Shown: positions 45,664 through 55,195 of the stretch, piece after piece
Layout of the letters: each line of letters starts with the position of its first letter
Numbering within the stretch: the stretch's first letter is position 1
Assembly (NCBI GenBank): GCA_024707145.1
Contig: JANQAI010000001.1
Location: 250,501-314,500 of the forward strand
Direction of reading: 5' to 3'
DNA length: 64,000 nucleotides
From: Magnetospirillum sp.
Lineage (GTDB): Bacteria > Pseudomonadota > Alphaproteobacteria > Rhodospirillales > Magnetospirillaceae
The notes under the pieces: model-generated
The model's input: only the letters and a program-made list of their open reading frames with translations
Database searches by the model: none
Told to the model about the DNA's origin: nothing
Made by a program: the position numbers and the translations under genes

Positions 45664-47076
45664 TCATCCCACCCGGATGTTCTTGAACTGCCAGGGGTCC
45701 TGGTGGTCCACATCCTCGGGGAACAGCTGGCCGCGCCCTTCCAGCGGCGTCCAGCCGGTATAGGCGCCCACCACCGGCCCCAGATAGGGAGTGGCGACGG
45801 ACAGCACGCGCTGGAAATCCACGTCTTCCGGTTCGACCACGCCCCGGTCGGGGTTTTCCAGCGCCCACACCATGCCGCCCAGCACGGCGGCGGTGACCTG
45901 CAGGCTGGTGGCGCTGTTGTGGGGGGCGAGGCCGCGCGCCTCGTCGATGGATAATTGCGAACCGTACCAGTACGCGCCTTTCTTATGGCCGGCCAGCAGC
46001 ACGCCCAATTCGTCGACGCCGGCGACGATCTCCTTGGACATCAGCCGGATTTCGGGCTGCATCTGCCAGTTCTTGCCGGCCAGTTCGTGCAGCGAGGTCA
46101 CCGCGTCGTCGCACGGGTGGTAGGCGTAGTGCACGGTGGGACGGTAGCGCACGCCGCCGCCGTCCTTCACCGTGTAATAGTCGGCGGTCGAGATGGACTC
46201 GCTGTGGGTGACCAGGAAGCCGTGGAACGAGCCCTCCTTGGGAGTCCAGGTGCGCACCCGCGTGCTGGCGCCCGGCCGCATCAGATAGATGGCGGCGCCG
46301 CAGCCGAATTCGTGGCGCATGGCGTCGGCCGGCCAGTGGCGCTCGTGGGTGCCCCAACCCAGCTCGGCCGGCTGGCAGCCCTCGCCGACGAAGCCGTCGA
46401 TGGACCAGGTGTTGACGAATTCGCCCACCTTCTTGGGGACGGACGATACCTGGGTGTCGCGCTCGGCCACGTGGATGGTCTTGACGCCCAGGGTCTCGGC
46501 CAGCGCCGCCCAGCCGTCGCGGTCGCGCGGAATATCAGCCACCAGTCCGGTGTCGCGGGCGATGTCCAGCAGCCCCTGCTTGATGAAGTGGCTGACCAGG
46601 CCGGGATTGGCGCCATGGGTCAGCACCGCGGTGGGCATGCCGGCGGGGGCGCCGGCGCGCAGCTTCAGCGCTTGCTCGCGCAGGGCGTAATTGGACCGCA
46701 GGGACGGCGACAGCGATGGGTCGGTATAGCCGCCGGCCCAGGGTTCGATGCAGGTGTCGAGATATCGGGCGCCGCGCTCCCAGCACAGCTCCACCAGGGC
46801 CAGCGAGGAGACGTCCACCGACACGTTCAGCAGGAAGTCGTCGGCGCCCAGCATGGGCGTCAACACGTCGCGATAATTGTCCCGGGTCAAGGGATGGTTA
46901 AGGAAGCGGATGCCATATTGGTTGGCGATGTCGCGGCCGCGCTCGTCGGCCGTGATGACGCTGATGCGGGCCGGATCGATGTCGAAATGCCGCAAGATCA
47001 GCGGCAGGACGCCCTGGCCGATGCTGCCGAAGCCGACGAAGACCAAACGGCCGGCGAAGGTGGCATGCTTGCTCAT
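45664..47076 (-). CDS. hss: Homospermidine synthase
   Basis: A 470-aa enzyme that joins two putrescines to homospermidine and ammonia using NAD+. The N-terminal Rossmann motif is VFVGFGSIGQGVLPLI, and the saccharopine-dehydrogenase-like core includes CIEPWAGGYTDP, THGANPGLVSHFIKQGLLD and GWGTHERHWP, all typical of bacterial Hss. The ATG at 47076 follows GGGGAG; an in-frame TTG two codons earlier is unlikely. It lies about 100 bases downstream of odc on the same strand, and ODC makes its substrate. Confidence 0.93.
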   Translation of the reverse strand: MSKHATFAGRLVFVGFGSIGQGVLPLILRHFDIDPARISVITADERGRDIANQYGIRFLNHPLTRDNYRDVLTPMLGADDFLLNVSVDVSSLALVELCWERGARYLDTCIEPWAGGYTDPSLSPSLRSNYALREQALKLRAGAPAGMPTAVLTHGANPGLVSHFIKQGLLDIARDTGLVADIPRDRDGWAALAETLGVKTIHVAERDTQVSSVPKKVGEFVNTWSIDGFVGEGCQPAELGWGTHERHWPADAMRHEFGCGAAIYLMRPGASTRVRTWTPKEGSFHGFLVTHSESISTADYYTVKDGGGVRYRPTVHYAYHPCDDAVTSLHELAGKNWQMQPEIRLMSKEIVAGVDELGVLLAGHKKGAYWYGSQLSIDEARGLAPHNSATSLQVTAAVLGGMVWALENPDRGVVEPEDVDFQRVLSVATPYLGPVVGAYTGWTPLEGRGQLFPEDVDHQDPWQFKNIRVG

Positions 47077-47177
47077 CTCCAATAACTCCCCTTCAATACC
47101 TACGCGCCGGTGAAACGCGGCGACGCCCCGCGCGGTGATCCCGCCCAGGGCGCCGGCCGCACTCCCGGCCGTTCTTG

Positions 47178-48428
47178 TTACGCGGCGCGCTCGATCCGGC
47201 AGTAGCCGGGGGTTTCCAACAGCGGCTGGTCACGAACCTCGACCATGACCGCCTGGTCGAACCCATTGAACGCGGTTCTCAAGCAGGTGCCGTAGGCACC
47301 GAGCTGCCCGATCTCGACCCAATCTCCCTCGCGGGTGTCGGCGGGCAGCAGGAAGGGTCCTTTCATCCGGTCGGCCGAATCACAGGTGGGGCCGAAGAAA
47401 GAGAAAGGAACCAATTCGGAAGAAGGTGCCGGGCCGCTCGCGCGGATCAGCCGGCACGGAAAGCGGAAGCCGGGCACGCCTGCATCGGACAGGCTGCCGT
47501 AGACGCCGTCATTGATGAACAGGGTGTCGCCGCGCCGGGCCTCGACCCGCACCACCACCGAGCCGGCGGGGGCGACCAGGGCGCGGCCCGGTTCGCACCA
47601 CACCTCGGTATAGGCGGGCAGGGCCAGCCGGGCGAGGCCGGTGCCGATGGCGGCGATGAAGTCCTCAAGCGGCGGCGGGGTGACGTCGGGATAGCTGACC
47701 GGGAAGCCGCCGCCGATATCCAGGATGTCCAGTTCCACGCCGGACTGGGCGATGACGTCGCCGGCCAGTTCCAGCGCCCGGCGCCAGGACTCGGGGTCCA
47801 GGCACTGGCTGCCCACGTGGAAGCACAGGCCGACGCGGGCGGCCACCGAGCGGGCCAGACGCAGCAGGCGCACCGCCTCGGCCGGTTCGGCGCCGAACTT
47901 GCCCGACAGGTCGTAGACGGCCGAGCCCTTGGGCAGGGCCAGGCGCACCACCAAGCCCAAATCGGCGAAGCTGCCCGAGGTCTCCTCCAGGATCTTGGTG
48001 AGTTCGGCGGCGCTGTCCAGCACGAAGTCCCGCACGCCGTGCCACTCCCACGCCTCGCGGATGGCGGCGCGCGCCTTGACCGGGTGCATGAAGTGGATGC
48101 GGGCCTGGGGGAACATCTGGCGCACCAGCCGCACCTCGCCCGCCGAGGCGCAATCGAAATGGCGCACGCCGCCCGCCCACAGGGCGCGCAGCACCGCCGG
48201 CTCGGGATTGCACTTGACGGCATAGAGCACCTGGCCGGGGAACAGGCCGACGAAACGCTCGGCCGCGTGGCGCAGGGTGGCGGGGCGCAGGCAGTGCAGC
48301 GGCACCGAGGGGCGCTCGGCCAGCACGGTCTCGGCGATCCCGGGCAGCGGGTGGGGGCGGATACCGATCCGCGACTCCTGGGAGCGGCGGATGGGGGCGA
48401 CATTGGTACGGAAACGCATGTGGCTCAT
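47178..48428 (-). CDS. Ornithine decarboxylase, eukaryotic-type PLP fold
   Basis: A 416-aa type III-fold decarboxylase. The PLP lysine is in YAVKCNPEP, the glycine-rich phosphate loop is in LDIGGGFPVSYPD, the arginine is in EPGRALVAPAG, and the substrate-side cysteine is in GPTCDSADRM. The last motif, with D rather than a lysine-decarboxylase variant, favours ornithine. It forms putrescine for the homospermidine synthase that follows. The ATG at 48428 follows GAGGAGGT. Its upstream region holds a short ORF and hairpins that suggest leader-based control. Confidence 0.9.
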   Translation of the reverse strand: MSHMRFRTNVAPIRRSQESRIGIRPHPLPGIAETVLAERPSVPLHCLRPATLRHAAERFVGLFPGQVLYAVKCNPEPAVLRALWAGGVRHFDCASAGEVRLVRQMFPQARIHFMHPVKARAAIREAWEWHGVRDFVLDSAAELTKILEETSGSFADLGLVVRLALPKGSAVYDLSGKFGAEPAEAVRLLRLARSVAARVGLCFHVGSQCLDPESWRRALELAGDVIAQSGVELDILDIGGGFPVSYPDVTPPPLEDFIAAIGTGLARLALPAYTEVWCEPGRALVAPAGSVVVRVEARRGDTLFINDGVYGSLSDAGVPGFRFPCRLIRASGPAPSSELVPFSFFGPTCDSADRMKGPFLLPADTREGDWVEIGQLGAYGTCLRTAFNGFDQAVMVEVRDQPLLETPGYCRIERAA

Positions 48429-48660
48429 GGCCAGGACCTCCTCGCATTGGCGAGACAGCGACGGGGCGCGCTCTCCGGGGACGAATGGTCCCAAGAGCAC
48501 GGCTCGAAGGTGACGACAGCTCGGACAAAAGCGCTTCAGCGCGCCAGCCGGCTGCCGCTAGGTACTGGAAATGCTGATGAGGGTCGGGCTCATCCCGTGG
48601 GTCGTAACGACCATGTCCACCTCCCTTAAGGGGCTGCCGGCCCACTAGACCGACTCTCCA
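48429..48660 (-). promoter_or_regulatory. Candidate speF-type leader of the ornithine decarboxylase gene
   Basis: About 230 bases lie between the odc start and the likely promoter region. They hold an 18-codon ORF with a strong ribosome binding site and short complementary segments around its start (GGTCGTTACGACC). The speF RNA motif is known upstream of ornithine decarboxylase genes in alphaproteobacteria, so position and context fit. I could not align the sequence to the Rfam model. Confidence 0.45.
48558..48614 (-). CDS. Leader ORF upstream of odc (18 aa)
   Basis: Peptide MVVTTHGMSPTLISISST. The ATG at 48614 lies six bases after AGGGAGGT, one of the strongest ribosome binding sites in the window, and the stop TAG is 129 bases before the odc start. 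No run of ornithine- or arginine-related codons is seen. A translated leader controlling odc is the likely reading. Confidence 0.5.
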   Translation of the reverse strand: MVVTTHGMSPTLISISST

Positions 48661-48693
48661 CCGAAAAGGACGCGTCCGTCGTTGCTTGACCCT

Positions 48694-48716
48694 CTGACAG
48701 GAAACTCTCCTGTCAG
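48694..48716. repeat. Perfect 9-bp hairpin upstream of the odc leader
   Basis: CTGACAGGA and TCCTGTCAG around a five-base loop. On the odc strand it lies upstream of the leader ORF; without a U-tract it could be an operator or a 5' hairpin. Confidence 0.5.
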
Positions 48717-48880
48717 CCCACTGGTTCGCGGCAATGCGCCGCCAGGGCCATGGGCACGTGCGTTATGCGTCTGGACGCCTATATACGCTGACGCCAAACG
48801 GTAATCAAGCCCCAATAGCTCGCGTCCCTCCACGAAGGAAATACCCTGAATGGGGTGGGGGGGCGATTGCGCATCGGGAG

Positions 48881-48966
48881 AGACCGCCTCTCATCAGTAA
48901 ATTGGAGGGCGGTTCAGACGTGAGGTTGGCGCGATACCGCGCCAACCCGTTGCCATCGCGCTCTAA
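48881..48966. repeat. Dispersed 85-bp repeat, family C (copy 2)
   Basis: The reverse complement starts AGAGCGCGATGGCAACGGG and carries GGTTGGCGCGGTATCGCGCC, then CTGAACCGCCCTCC. It matches the element at 27969-28055 along its length, with an 11- to 12-bp stem here. It reaches the stop codon of the agmatinase-like gene. Confidence 0.8.
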
Positions 48967-49849
48967 TCCACCAGCGACAGGTAGGCCCAGGCCACCGAGG
49001 CGGCGGCCAAGGCGGTCAGTTCGGCATGGTCGTAGGGGGCGCCACCTCGACCACGTCCATGCCCACCCATTTCAGCCCGCCCAACCGCTTGAGGATGCCC
49101 ATGGCCTGCCAGGTGGCCAAACCGCCCACTTCGGGCGTGCCGGTACCGGGGGCGAAGGCGGGGTCGAGGGCGTCGATGTCGAAGGAGAGATAGGTGGATT
49201 CGGTGCCGACGATGCTCCGGACCCGCTCGGCGATGGCGGCCGGGCTGGACAGGTGCACCTCCTCGGCGGTGATGACGGTGACGCCGCGGGCCGGCGCCCA
49301 GTCGTGCACCTCGCGCTGCACCGGGCTGCGGATGCCGATCTGCACCATGCGCCTGGGGTCTACCAGGCCCTCTTCCAGCACATGCCACAGCACCGAGCCA
49401 TGGGCCAGCACCTGGCCGAAATTGTCGGGCCAGGTGTCCACGTGGGCGTCGAAATGCACCAGTCCCACCGGCCCGCCCAGGCGCCGGGTCAGGGCGCGCA
49501 GCAGCGGCAGGGTGATGGTGTGGTCGCCGCCCAGCGTGACCAGGTGGCGATAGGCCGAGGCCTGTTCCTCGATCAGCGCCAGCGAGGCGGGGATGTCGCC
49601 CAGCGCGATGGCGAAGTCGCCCATGTCGGCCACGCTCATGGCCGAGGGATCGCGCCAGTTGCCCGGGTTCTCGCCATCCACCAGCATGCGGCTGGCGGCG
49701 CGGATGGCGTTGGGGGCCAGCCGCGAACCGGGCCGGTTGGTGGTGCCCAGGTCGAAGGGCACGCCGGCCACGGCGAAGCGCGCCTTGGGGTCGCGGTTGG
49801 TGGTGCCCAGGAAGCTGGGGGGCAGGGCGAAGGTGGGGATGGCGGCCAT
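48963..49849 (-). CDS. Agmatinase/arginase-family (ureohydrolase) protein, frameshifted near the end
   Basis: After correction 295 aa. The binuclear manganese site is complete: LGGDHTITLP, VHFDAHVDTW and SFDIDALDPAFAPGTGTPE. The C-terminal catalytic-core motif GMDVVEVAPP breaks in a five-G run (49036-49040, plus strand); one more base continues as YDHAELTALAAASVAWAYL. The ATG at 49849 follows GGAGAA. In this polyamine neighbourhood, agmatinase (agmatine to putrescine and urea) is the best guess, but guanidinobutyrase and related activities share the same motifs. Confidence 0.87.
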
Positions 49850-49916
49850 CAGGATTCTCCGGCGCTGGGATGGGCGGAGTATAAGGCCTGGACCGAATGC
49901 GGCAAAGGCGGCGCTG

Positions 49917-51257
49917 TCAGCGGCGCAGCCAGCCCTCCAATTCGCGCCGCAGCGCCACCGACGGGTCGTCCTCGTCCATCCGGATATCGGCCCAGGTCAG
50001 CACCTGGCCGGCGCCCACCGGCCGCGCCAGCGTGGTGCCGTAGGCCAGGCCCAGCGGCAGGAAGCCCTGGCGCACCGCATCCTCGGCCGGCAGCAGCTTG
50101 CCCCATACCGTATGGCCGCCGGCGCCGTCCAGTTCGGTGCCGGCGGCCAAGTCGGTTTTGGCCACCGCCACCACATCGGCGACGAAATCCTGCGGGCTGC
50201 CGGTGGGGACGCGGTGCAGCGCCACCCGCGCCACCGAGACGCCGGCCTCCATGCCCACCAGGTGGTGGGGGCGCCAGCGGGCGGCATAGCCGCCCTCTTC
50301 GTCGGTGGGCAGGCCGTATTCGCCGAAACACAGGCTGGAATAATGGGAGGGCGTGCGGAAGGTGATGAACGAACCCCAGCGCAGGTCGCCCACCACGGCG
50401 CGGCCGTCCAGCTCCAGCGACGAGGCCAGTTCCACTTGGCCCATGTCGTCCAGGCGGCCGCCATCCCAGCCGGGCTTGAAGATGCGGGCCAGATCGTGGG
50501 CGCCGCAGGGCGGGGCGGTCAGGCCGGCCACCGGCGGCTTCAGCCCGGTGGCATTGGCCACCGCCGCCAGTTCCATGGCGGGACGGGTGCCGTCGACGAA
50601 GGCGGTGAACACCTTGGCGTTCATGCCGGCGGCGCGGGCCCGCTCGGGCGTCAGGCCCCAATGGCGCCACACGGTTTCCGGCGTGGCGTTCTGGCAGCCG
50701 GGCCGCCATCTGGCGCCGCGCCCGGCGGCGGCCACTTCGAAGCCGCAGGTGCGCGCCCAATCCACCAATTCGCACAGCAGGGCCGGCTGGTCGCCATAGG
50801 CCAACGAGTAGACCACGTCCTTGGCACGGGCCCGGTCGGCCAGAAGGGGGCCTACCAGGGAATCGGCGGCCAGGTTGACCATCACCACATGCACTCCCCG
50901 GTCGATGGCGGCCAGGGCATGGCGGATGCCATGGGCGGGATGGCCGGTGGCTTCCACCACCACGTCCAGGCCGTGGTGCTCGAACAGGGCCAGGGGATCG
51001 GTGGTCACCCAGGTGCCGCCGCCAGCCAGGGCATCGGTCAGCGACCGGGCGACCGCCTTGGCCGGCGGCCATTGCGCCAGGGCCAGGGCGGTGGGGGCGC
51101 GCTCGGGGTCGATATCGGCCACCGCCGCCACATGCAGGCCGGGGGTGTAGCGCGCCTGCGCCAGGAACATGGTGCCGAACTTGCCGGCGCCGATGAGGCC
51201 CACGCGAATGGGCTGGCCGGTGGCGGCGCGCTCGGCCAACAGGACGCTCAGACTCAT
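49917..51257 (-). CDS. NAD(P)-dependent oxidoreductase with C-terminal SAF domain
   Basis: A 446-aa protein. The N-terminal Rossmann domain is homoserine-dehydrogenase-like: IRVGLIGAGKFGTMFLAQ, ADIDPERA, and VVVEATGHPAHG. The middle has MNAKVFTAFVDGTRPAMELAA and SHYSSLCFGEYGLPT. The last 70 residues form a SAF-type beta-clip (AEDAVRQGFLPLGLAYGTTLARPV). Related proteins are seen in several alphaproteobacteria and are tied to sugar-acid or flagellar-type SAF modules, but the reaction is not known to me. It starts at the ATG at 51257 and lies upstream of the agmatinase-like gene on the same strand. Confidence 0.75.
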   Translation of the reverse strand: MSLSVLLAERAATGQPIRVGLIGAGKFGTMFLAQARYTPGLHVAAVADIDPERAPTALALAQWPPAKAVARSLTDALAGGGTWVTTDPLALFEHHGLDVVVEATGHPAHGIRHALAAIDRGVHVVMVNLAADSLVGPLLADRARAKDVVYSLAYGDQPALLCELVDWARTCGFEVAAAGRGARWRPGCQNATPETVWRHWGLTPERARAAGMNAKVFTAFVDGTRPAMELAAVANATGLKPPVAGLTAPPCGAHDLARIFKPGWDGGRLDDMGQVELASSLELDGRAVVGDLRWGSFITFRTPSHYSSLCFGEYGLPTDEEGGYAARWRPHHLVGMEAGVSVARVALHRVPTGSPQDFVADVVAVAKTDLAAGTELDGAGGHTVWGKLLPAEDAVRQGFLPLGLAYGTTLARPVGAGQVLTWADIRMDEDDPSVALRRELEGWLRR

Positions 51258-51592
51258 GGACACCCCCGCTTGTCTTCGCCTGCCAGCCTATCGCCAAGCA
51301 GCGCGGGTGCAAAGCCCGAGCGCGGCGAAAGGCGGGTTGTTTCACCGCGGTGACGGACCAACATCACCTCAACAGGGGTGACCGCAAGCATGGCCTTCCA
51401 TCTTCACCGCGCCCTCGTCCTTTCCCATGCGCAGCCATGGGCGCTGCCCGCTTGGTGCGCGCCGAAGGGGCGGGGGCGAACGCAACCGGGGCGCGGATGG
51501 CGAAAACGTATAGGGGCCCCGCTGCATAAGCAGATTGGTAACGACCAAGTGGTAATAATGACTCTCAGAGGCATTAGACGAAGGGAAGGCCC
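51258..51592. other. Divergent intergenic region before the prkA operon
   Basis: About 335 bases between the SAF oxidoreductase start and the small ORF before prkA. The last 100 bases are AT-richer (GTATAGG, GCATAAGCAGATTGGTAACG, GTGGTAATAATGACTC) and probably hold the prkA-operon promoter. No family A to D repeat is present. Confidence 0.4.
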
Positions 51593-51850
51593 ATGGTGAC
51601 TTCCACTCTTTGCATCCACAGCCGGGGCTTGCACCCGTTCTCACCGGTTGCCGCCCCCGTGCGGCGCGATACCGCCGCCATGCATCGGGCTATCGCCGAT
51701 TTATTGGTGTCGCCTGATGAATTGGGCGCGCGGCGTGAACATCTGATTGGAATGGACGGATTTTTGCCGCGCCCGTGGACGGGGCCGCTTGCGGGCGGCC
51801 CGAAGCCGGCGCGGCCTGACGTGGCCAGCTTGGCCCTCTCGATGGAGTGA
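51593..51850 (+). CDS. Small ORF (85 aa) immediately upstream of prkA
   Basis: The ATG at 51593 comes three bases after AAGGGAAGG, and the stop at 51848-51850 lies three bases before the prkA start, so it is positioned for translational coupling. The middle looks helical (RRDTAAMHRAIADLLVSPDEL) and the rest is proline rich. No family recognised. It could be a true first gene of the operon or a translated leader. Confidence 0.45.
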   Translation: MVTSTLCIHSRGLHPFSPVAAPVRRDTAAMHRAIADLLVSPDELGARREHLIGMDGFLPRPWTGPLAGGPKPARPDVASLALSME

Positions 51851-51853
51851 GCG

Positions 51854-53797
51854 ATGTACGCCGACGATATCTTCACCCGATACGCGCGCACCTACGAGGG
51901 TCGCAAGGACGTCGAGATGACCCTCCTGGAATATCTGGAGGGCTGCCGCGACGATCCCATGATGTTCGCCTCGGCCGCCGAGCGCATGATCGCGGCCATC
52001 GGCGAGCCCGAGATCATCGACACCGCCAGGGACGCGCGGCTGTCCCGCGTGTTCATGAACCGCACCATCAAGGTCTACCCCGCCTTCGCCGACTTCTTCG
52101 GCATGGAGGAGACCATCGAGCGCATCGTCGGCTACTTCCGCCACGCGGCGCAGGGCCTGGAGGAGCGCAAGCAGATCCTCTACCTGCTGGGGCCCGTGGG
52201 CGGCGGAAAGTCGTCGCTGGCCGAGCGGTTGAAGGCGCTGATCGAGCGCCATCCCATCTACGTGCTGAAGGCGGGCAAGGAAATGAGCCCGCTGTTCGAA
52301 AGCCCGCTGGGGCTGTTCGACCCCGACACCATGGGCGACCTGCTGGAGGACAAGTACGGCATCCCGCGCCGCCGCCTGCCCAGCCTGATGAGCCCGTGGG
52401 CGGTCAAGCGCCTGGAGGAGTTCGGCGGCGACATCTCGCGCTTCCGCGTGGTCAAGGTGTTCCCCTCGCGGCTGAAGCAGGTGGGCGTGGCCAAGTGCGA
52501 GCCGGGCGACGAGAACAACCAGGACATCTCGACCCTGGTGGGCAAGGTGGACATCCGCAAGCTGGAGATGTTCAGCCAGAACGATCCCGATGCCTATTCG
52601 TTCTCGGGCGGGCTGAACCGCTGCAGCCAGGGCCTGATGGAATTTGTCGAGATGTTCAAGGCCCCCATCAAGATGCTGCATCCGCTGCTGACGGCGACGC
52701 AGGAGGGCAACTACGCCGGCTCCGAGAATATCGGCGCCATGCCGTTCCAGGGCATCGTGCTGGCGCACTCCAACGAGGCCGAATGGCAGACCTTCAAGAA
52801 CAACAAGAACAACGAAGCGTTCATCGACCGCATCTGCGTCATCAAGGTGCCCTATTGCCTGCGGGTGGCCGAGGAGCAGAGGATCTACGAGAAGCTGATC
52901 CGCAATTCGGAACTGGCCGAGGCGCCGTGCGCGCCCTCCACCATGGAGATGCTGGCCCGCTTCACCGTGCTGAGCCGCCTGAAGGAGCACGAGAACTCCA
53001 ACCTGTTTTCGAAGATGCGGGTCTATGACGGCGAGAACGTCAAGGAGACCGATCCCAAGGCCAAGCCCATGCAGGAGTATAAGGACGCCGCCGGCGTGGA
53101 CGAGGGCATGGACGGCATCTCCACCCGCTTCGCCTTCAAGGTGCTGTCGTCCACTTTCAACTACGACACCGCCGAGGTTTCGGCCGACCCGGTGCACCTG
53201 ATGTACGTGCTGGAACAGAGCATCCGCCGGGAGCAGTTCCCCGAGGATGTGGAAAAGAAGTACATGGAGTTCATCAAGGGCGAGTTGGCGCCGCGTTACG
53301 CCGAGTTCATCGGCAACGAGATCCAGAAGGCCTATCTGGAGAGCTATCACGATTACGGCCAGAACGTGTTCGACCGCTACGTGGACTATGCCGACGCCTG
53401 GATCGAGGACCAGGACTTCAAGGATCCCGATACCGGTCAGCTGCTGAACCGCGAGCTGTTGAACCAGGAGCTGTCCAAGATCGAGAAGCCGGCTGGCATC
53501 GCCAACCCCAAGGACTTCCGCAACGAGGTGGTGAAGTTCGCCCTGCGCTCGCGGGCATCCAACAAGGGCAAGAACCCGTCCTGGACCTCGTACGAGAAGA
53601 TCCGCGAGGTCATCGAGAAGCGCATGTTCAGCCAAGTGGAAGACCTGCTGCCGGTCATCAGCTTCGGGTCGAAGAAGGACTCGGACACCGAGAAGAAGCA
53701 CCATGACTTCGTCGAGCGCATGATGAGCCGCGGCTACACCGAGCGCCAGGTGCGCCGGCTGGTGGAGTGGTACATGCGGGTGAAGCAGGCGGGCTAA
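51854..53797 (+). CDS. prkA: PrkA-type serine protein kinase (YeaG)
   Basis: A 647-aa kinase of the PrkA family. An AAA-like N-terminal domain has the Walker A motif LLGPVGGGKSSL near residue 113. SPWAVKRLEEFGGDISRF and SGGLNRCSQGLMEFVEMFKAP are family landmarks, and the C-terminal part is the PrkA-specific kinase-like domain. In enterobacteria YeaG acts with YeaH in starvation and sustained nitrogen stress. The ATG follows GGAG at six bases. It is followed by yeaH (104-base gap) and spoVR, the conserved three-gene order. Confidence 0.95.
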   Translation: MYADDIFTRYARTYEGRKDVEMTLLEYLEGCRDDPMMFASAAERMIAAIGEPEIIDTARDARLSRVFMNRTIKVYPAFADFFGMEETIERIVGYFRHAAQGLEERKQILYLLGPVGGGKSSLAERLKALIERHPIYVLKAGKEMSPLFESPLGLFDPDTMGDLLEDKYGIPRRRLPSLMSPWAVKRLEEFGGDISRFRVVKVFPSRLKQVGVAKCEPGDENNQDISTLVGKVDIRKLEMFSQNDPDAYSFSGGLNRCSQGLMEFVEMFKAPIKMLHPLLTATQEGNYAGSENIGAMPFQGIVLAHSNEAEWQTFKNNKNNEAFIDRICVIKVPYCLRVAEEQRIYEKLIRNSELAEAPCAPSTMEMLARFTVLSRLKEHENSNLFSKMRVYDGENVKETDPKAKPMQEYKDAAGVDEGMDGISTRFAFKVLSSTFNYDTAEVSADPVHLMYVLEQSIRREQFPEDVEKKYMEFIKGELAPRYAEFIGNEIQKAYLESYHDYGQNVFDRYVDYADAWIEDQDFKDPDTGQLLNRELLNQELSKIEKPAGIANPKDFRNEVVKFALRSRASNKGKNPSWTSYEKIREVIEKRMFSQVEDLLPVISFGSKKDSDTEKKHHDFVERMMSRGYTERQVRRLVEWYMRVKQAG

Positions 53798-53805
53798 CCC
53801 CCACC

Positions 53806-53876
53806 CGGCCCTCCCCCGTGAAGGGGGAGGGGGACCGCGCCCTTCCCCTTCACGGGGGAGGGTTGGGGGGGGGGGC
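53806..53876. repeat. Palindromic G/C-rich spacer repeat, family E (copy 1)
   Basis: CCCTCCCCCGTGAAGGGGGAGGG followed by a second inverted half (CTTCCCCTTCACGGGGGAGG) and a run of eleven G. It fills the gap between prkA and yeaH and may act as an attenuating or stabilising hairpin. The G run is a likely place for length errors. Confidence 0.7.
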
Positions 53877-53901
53877 TCCGGCGACTGAGGAACAAAGCCA
53901 T

Positions 53902-55191
53902 ATGAACATCATCGACCGTCGCCTCAATCCCAAGGGCAAGAGCCTGGCCAACCGCCAGCGCTTCCTGCGGCGCGCCCGCCAACAGATCCTGAAGGCGGTG
54001 CGCGAGGCGTCGGGGGAACGCTCCATCACCGACATCGCCAATGGCGAGCGCATCTCCATCCCCATGGACGGCCTGCGCGAGCCCTCCTTCCGCCGCACCT
54101 CGCAGGGGGGCGTGCGTGACTTCGTGGTGCCGGGCAACAAGGAATATGTCGAGGGCGACCTGATCCCCAAGCCGCCGTCGGGCGGCGGCGAGGGCGGTTC
54201 CGAGGGCAGCCCGGACGGCGACGGCGAGGACGATTTCCGCTTCGTCCTGTCGCGGGACGAGTTCCTGGACATCTTCCTCGACGACCTTGAGCTGCCCGAC
54301 CTGGTGAAGAAGAAGATCCGCCAGTCGGAATCCTACACGCTGACGCGGGCCGGCTTCTCGGTCACCGGTTCGCCGTCCAACCTCAACCTCGTGCGCACCA
54401 TGCGCAACTCGCTGTCGCGGCGCATCGCCCTGCGCCGGCCCAAGCCCGCCGACATCCAGGCCATCGAGGACCAGATCCGGGCGCTGGAGGAAAACGGCGA
54501 CAATCCCGAGGCCCTGTCCGAGCTGCGCCTCGCCCTGGAGCGGCTGCTGGCCCGTTCCAAGCGGGTGCCTTACATCGACCCGTTGGACGTGCGCTACAAC
54601 CGCTTCGAACACGTGCCCAAGCCGGTGACCCAGGCGGTGATGTTCTGCCTGATGGACGTGTCGGGCTCCATGACCGAGCACATGAAGGACTTGGCCAAGC
54701 GCTTCTTCATGCTGCTCTACCTGTTCCTGACGCGGCGCTACAACCATGTGGACATCGTCTTCATCCGCCACACCCACGAGGCCAAGGAGGTGGACGAGGA
54801 CACCTTCTTCTATTCCACCGAAACCGGCGGCACGGTGGTGTCCACCGCGCTGACCGAGATGAAGCGGGTGATCGACGAGCGCTATCCGCCGGGTGACTGG
54901 AACATCTATGCCGCCCAGGCGTCCGATGGCGACAACACGTCGTCGGACAACGCCCACGCCGCCAACCTGCTGGAAAACTCGATCCTGCCGCTGTGCCAGT
55001 ACTTCGCCTATATCGAGGTGGGCGCCGAGTACAAGGACTGGCTGGGCCGCGAGACCGACCTTTGGCGCACCTACAAGAGCGTGCTCAAGCCCGGCGGCAA
55101 CCTGGCCATGCGCAAGGTGCGGGTGCGCAGCCAGATCTTCCCGGTGTTCCGCGACCTGTTCTCCAAGGAGCGCGCCCATGGCGCGCCGTGA
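53902..55191 (+). CDS. yeaH: YeaH/YhbH family protein (DUF444, VWA-like)
   Basis: A 429-aa cytosolic protein. The N-terminus NIIDRRLNPKGKSLANRQRF is the family signature, a glycine/acid-rich linker (PPSGGGEGGSEGSPDGDGED) follows, and the C-terminal half has a von Willebrand A-like fold with the MIDAS motif MDVSGSMTEHM. It is always linked to prkA and usually to spoVR. The ATG follows TGAGGAA. Confidence 0.93.
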   Translation: MNIIDRRLNPKGKSLANRQRFLRRARQQILKAVREASGERSITDIANGERISIPMDGLREPSFRRTSQGGVRDFVVPGNKEYVEGDLIPKPPSGGGEGGSEGSPDGDGEDDFRFVLSRDEFLDIFLDDLELPDLVKKKIRQSESYTLTRAGFSVTGSPSNLNLVRTMRNSLSRRIALRRPKPADIQAIEDQIRALEENGDNPEALSELRLALERLLARSKRVPYIDPLDVRYNRFEHVPKPVTQAVMFCLMDVSGSMTEHMKDLAKRFFMLLYLFLTRRYNHVDIVFIRHTHEAKEVDEDTFFYSTETGGTVVSTALTEMKRVIDERYPPGDWNIYAAQASDGDNTSSDNAHAANLLENSILPLCQYFAYIEVGAEYKDWLGRETDLWRTYKSVLKPGGNLAMRKVRVRSQIFPVFRDLFSKERAHGAP

Positions 55192-55195
55192 CGCC

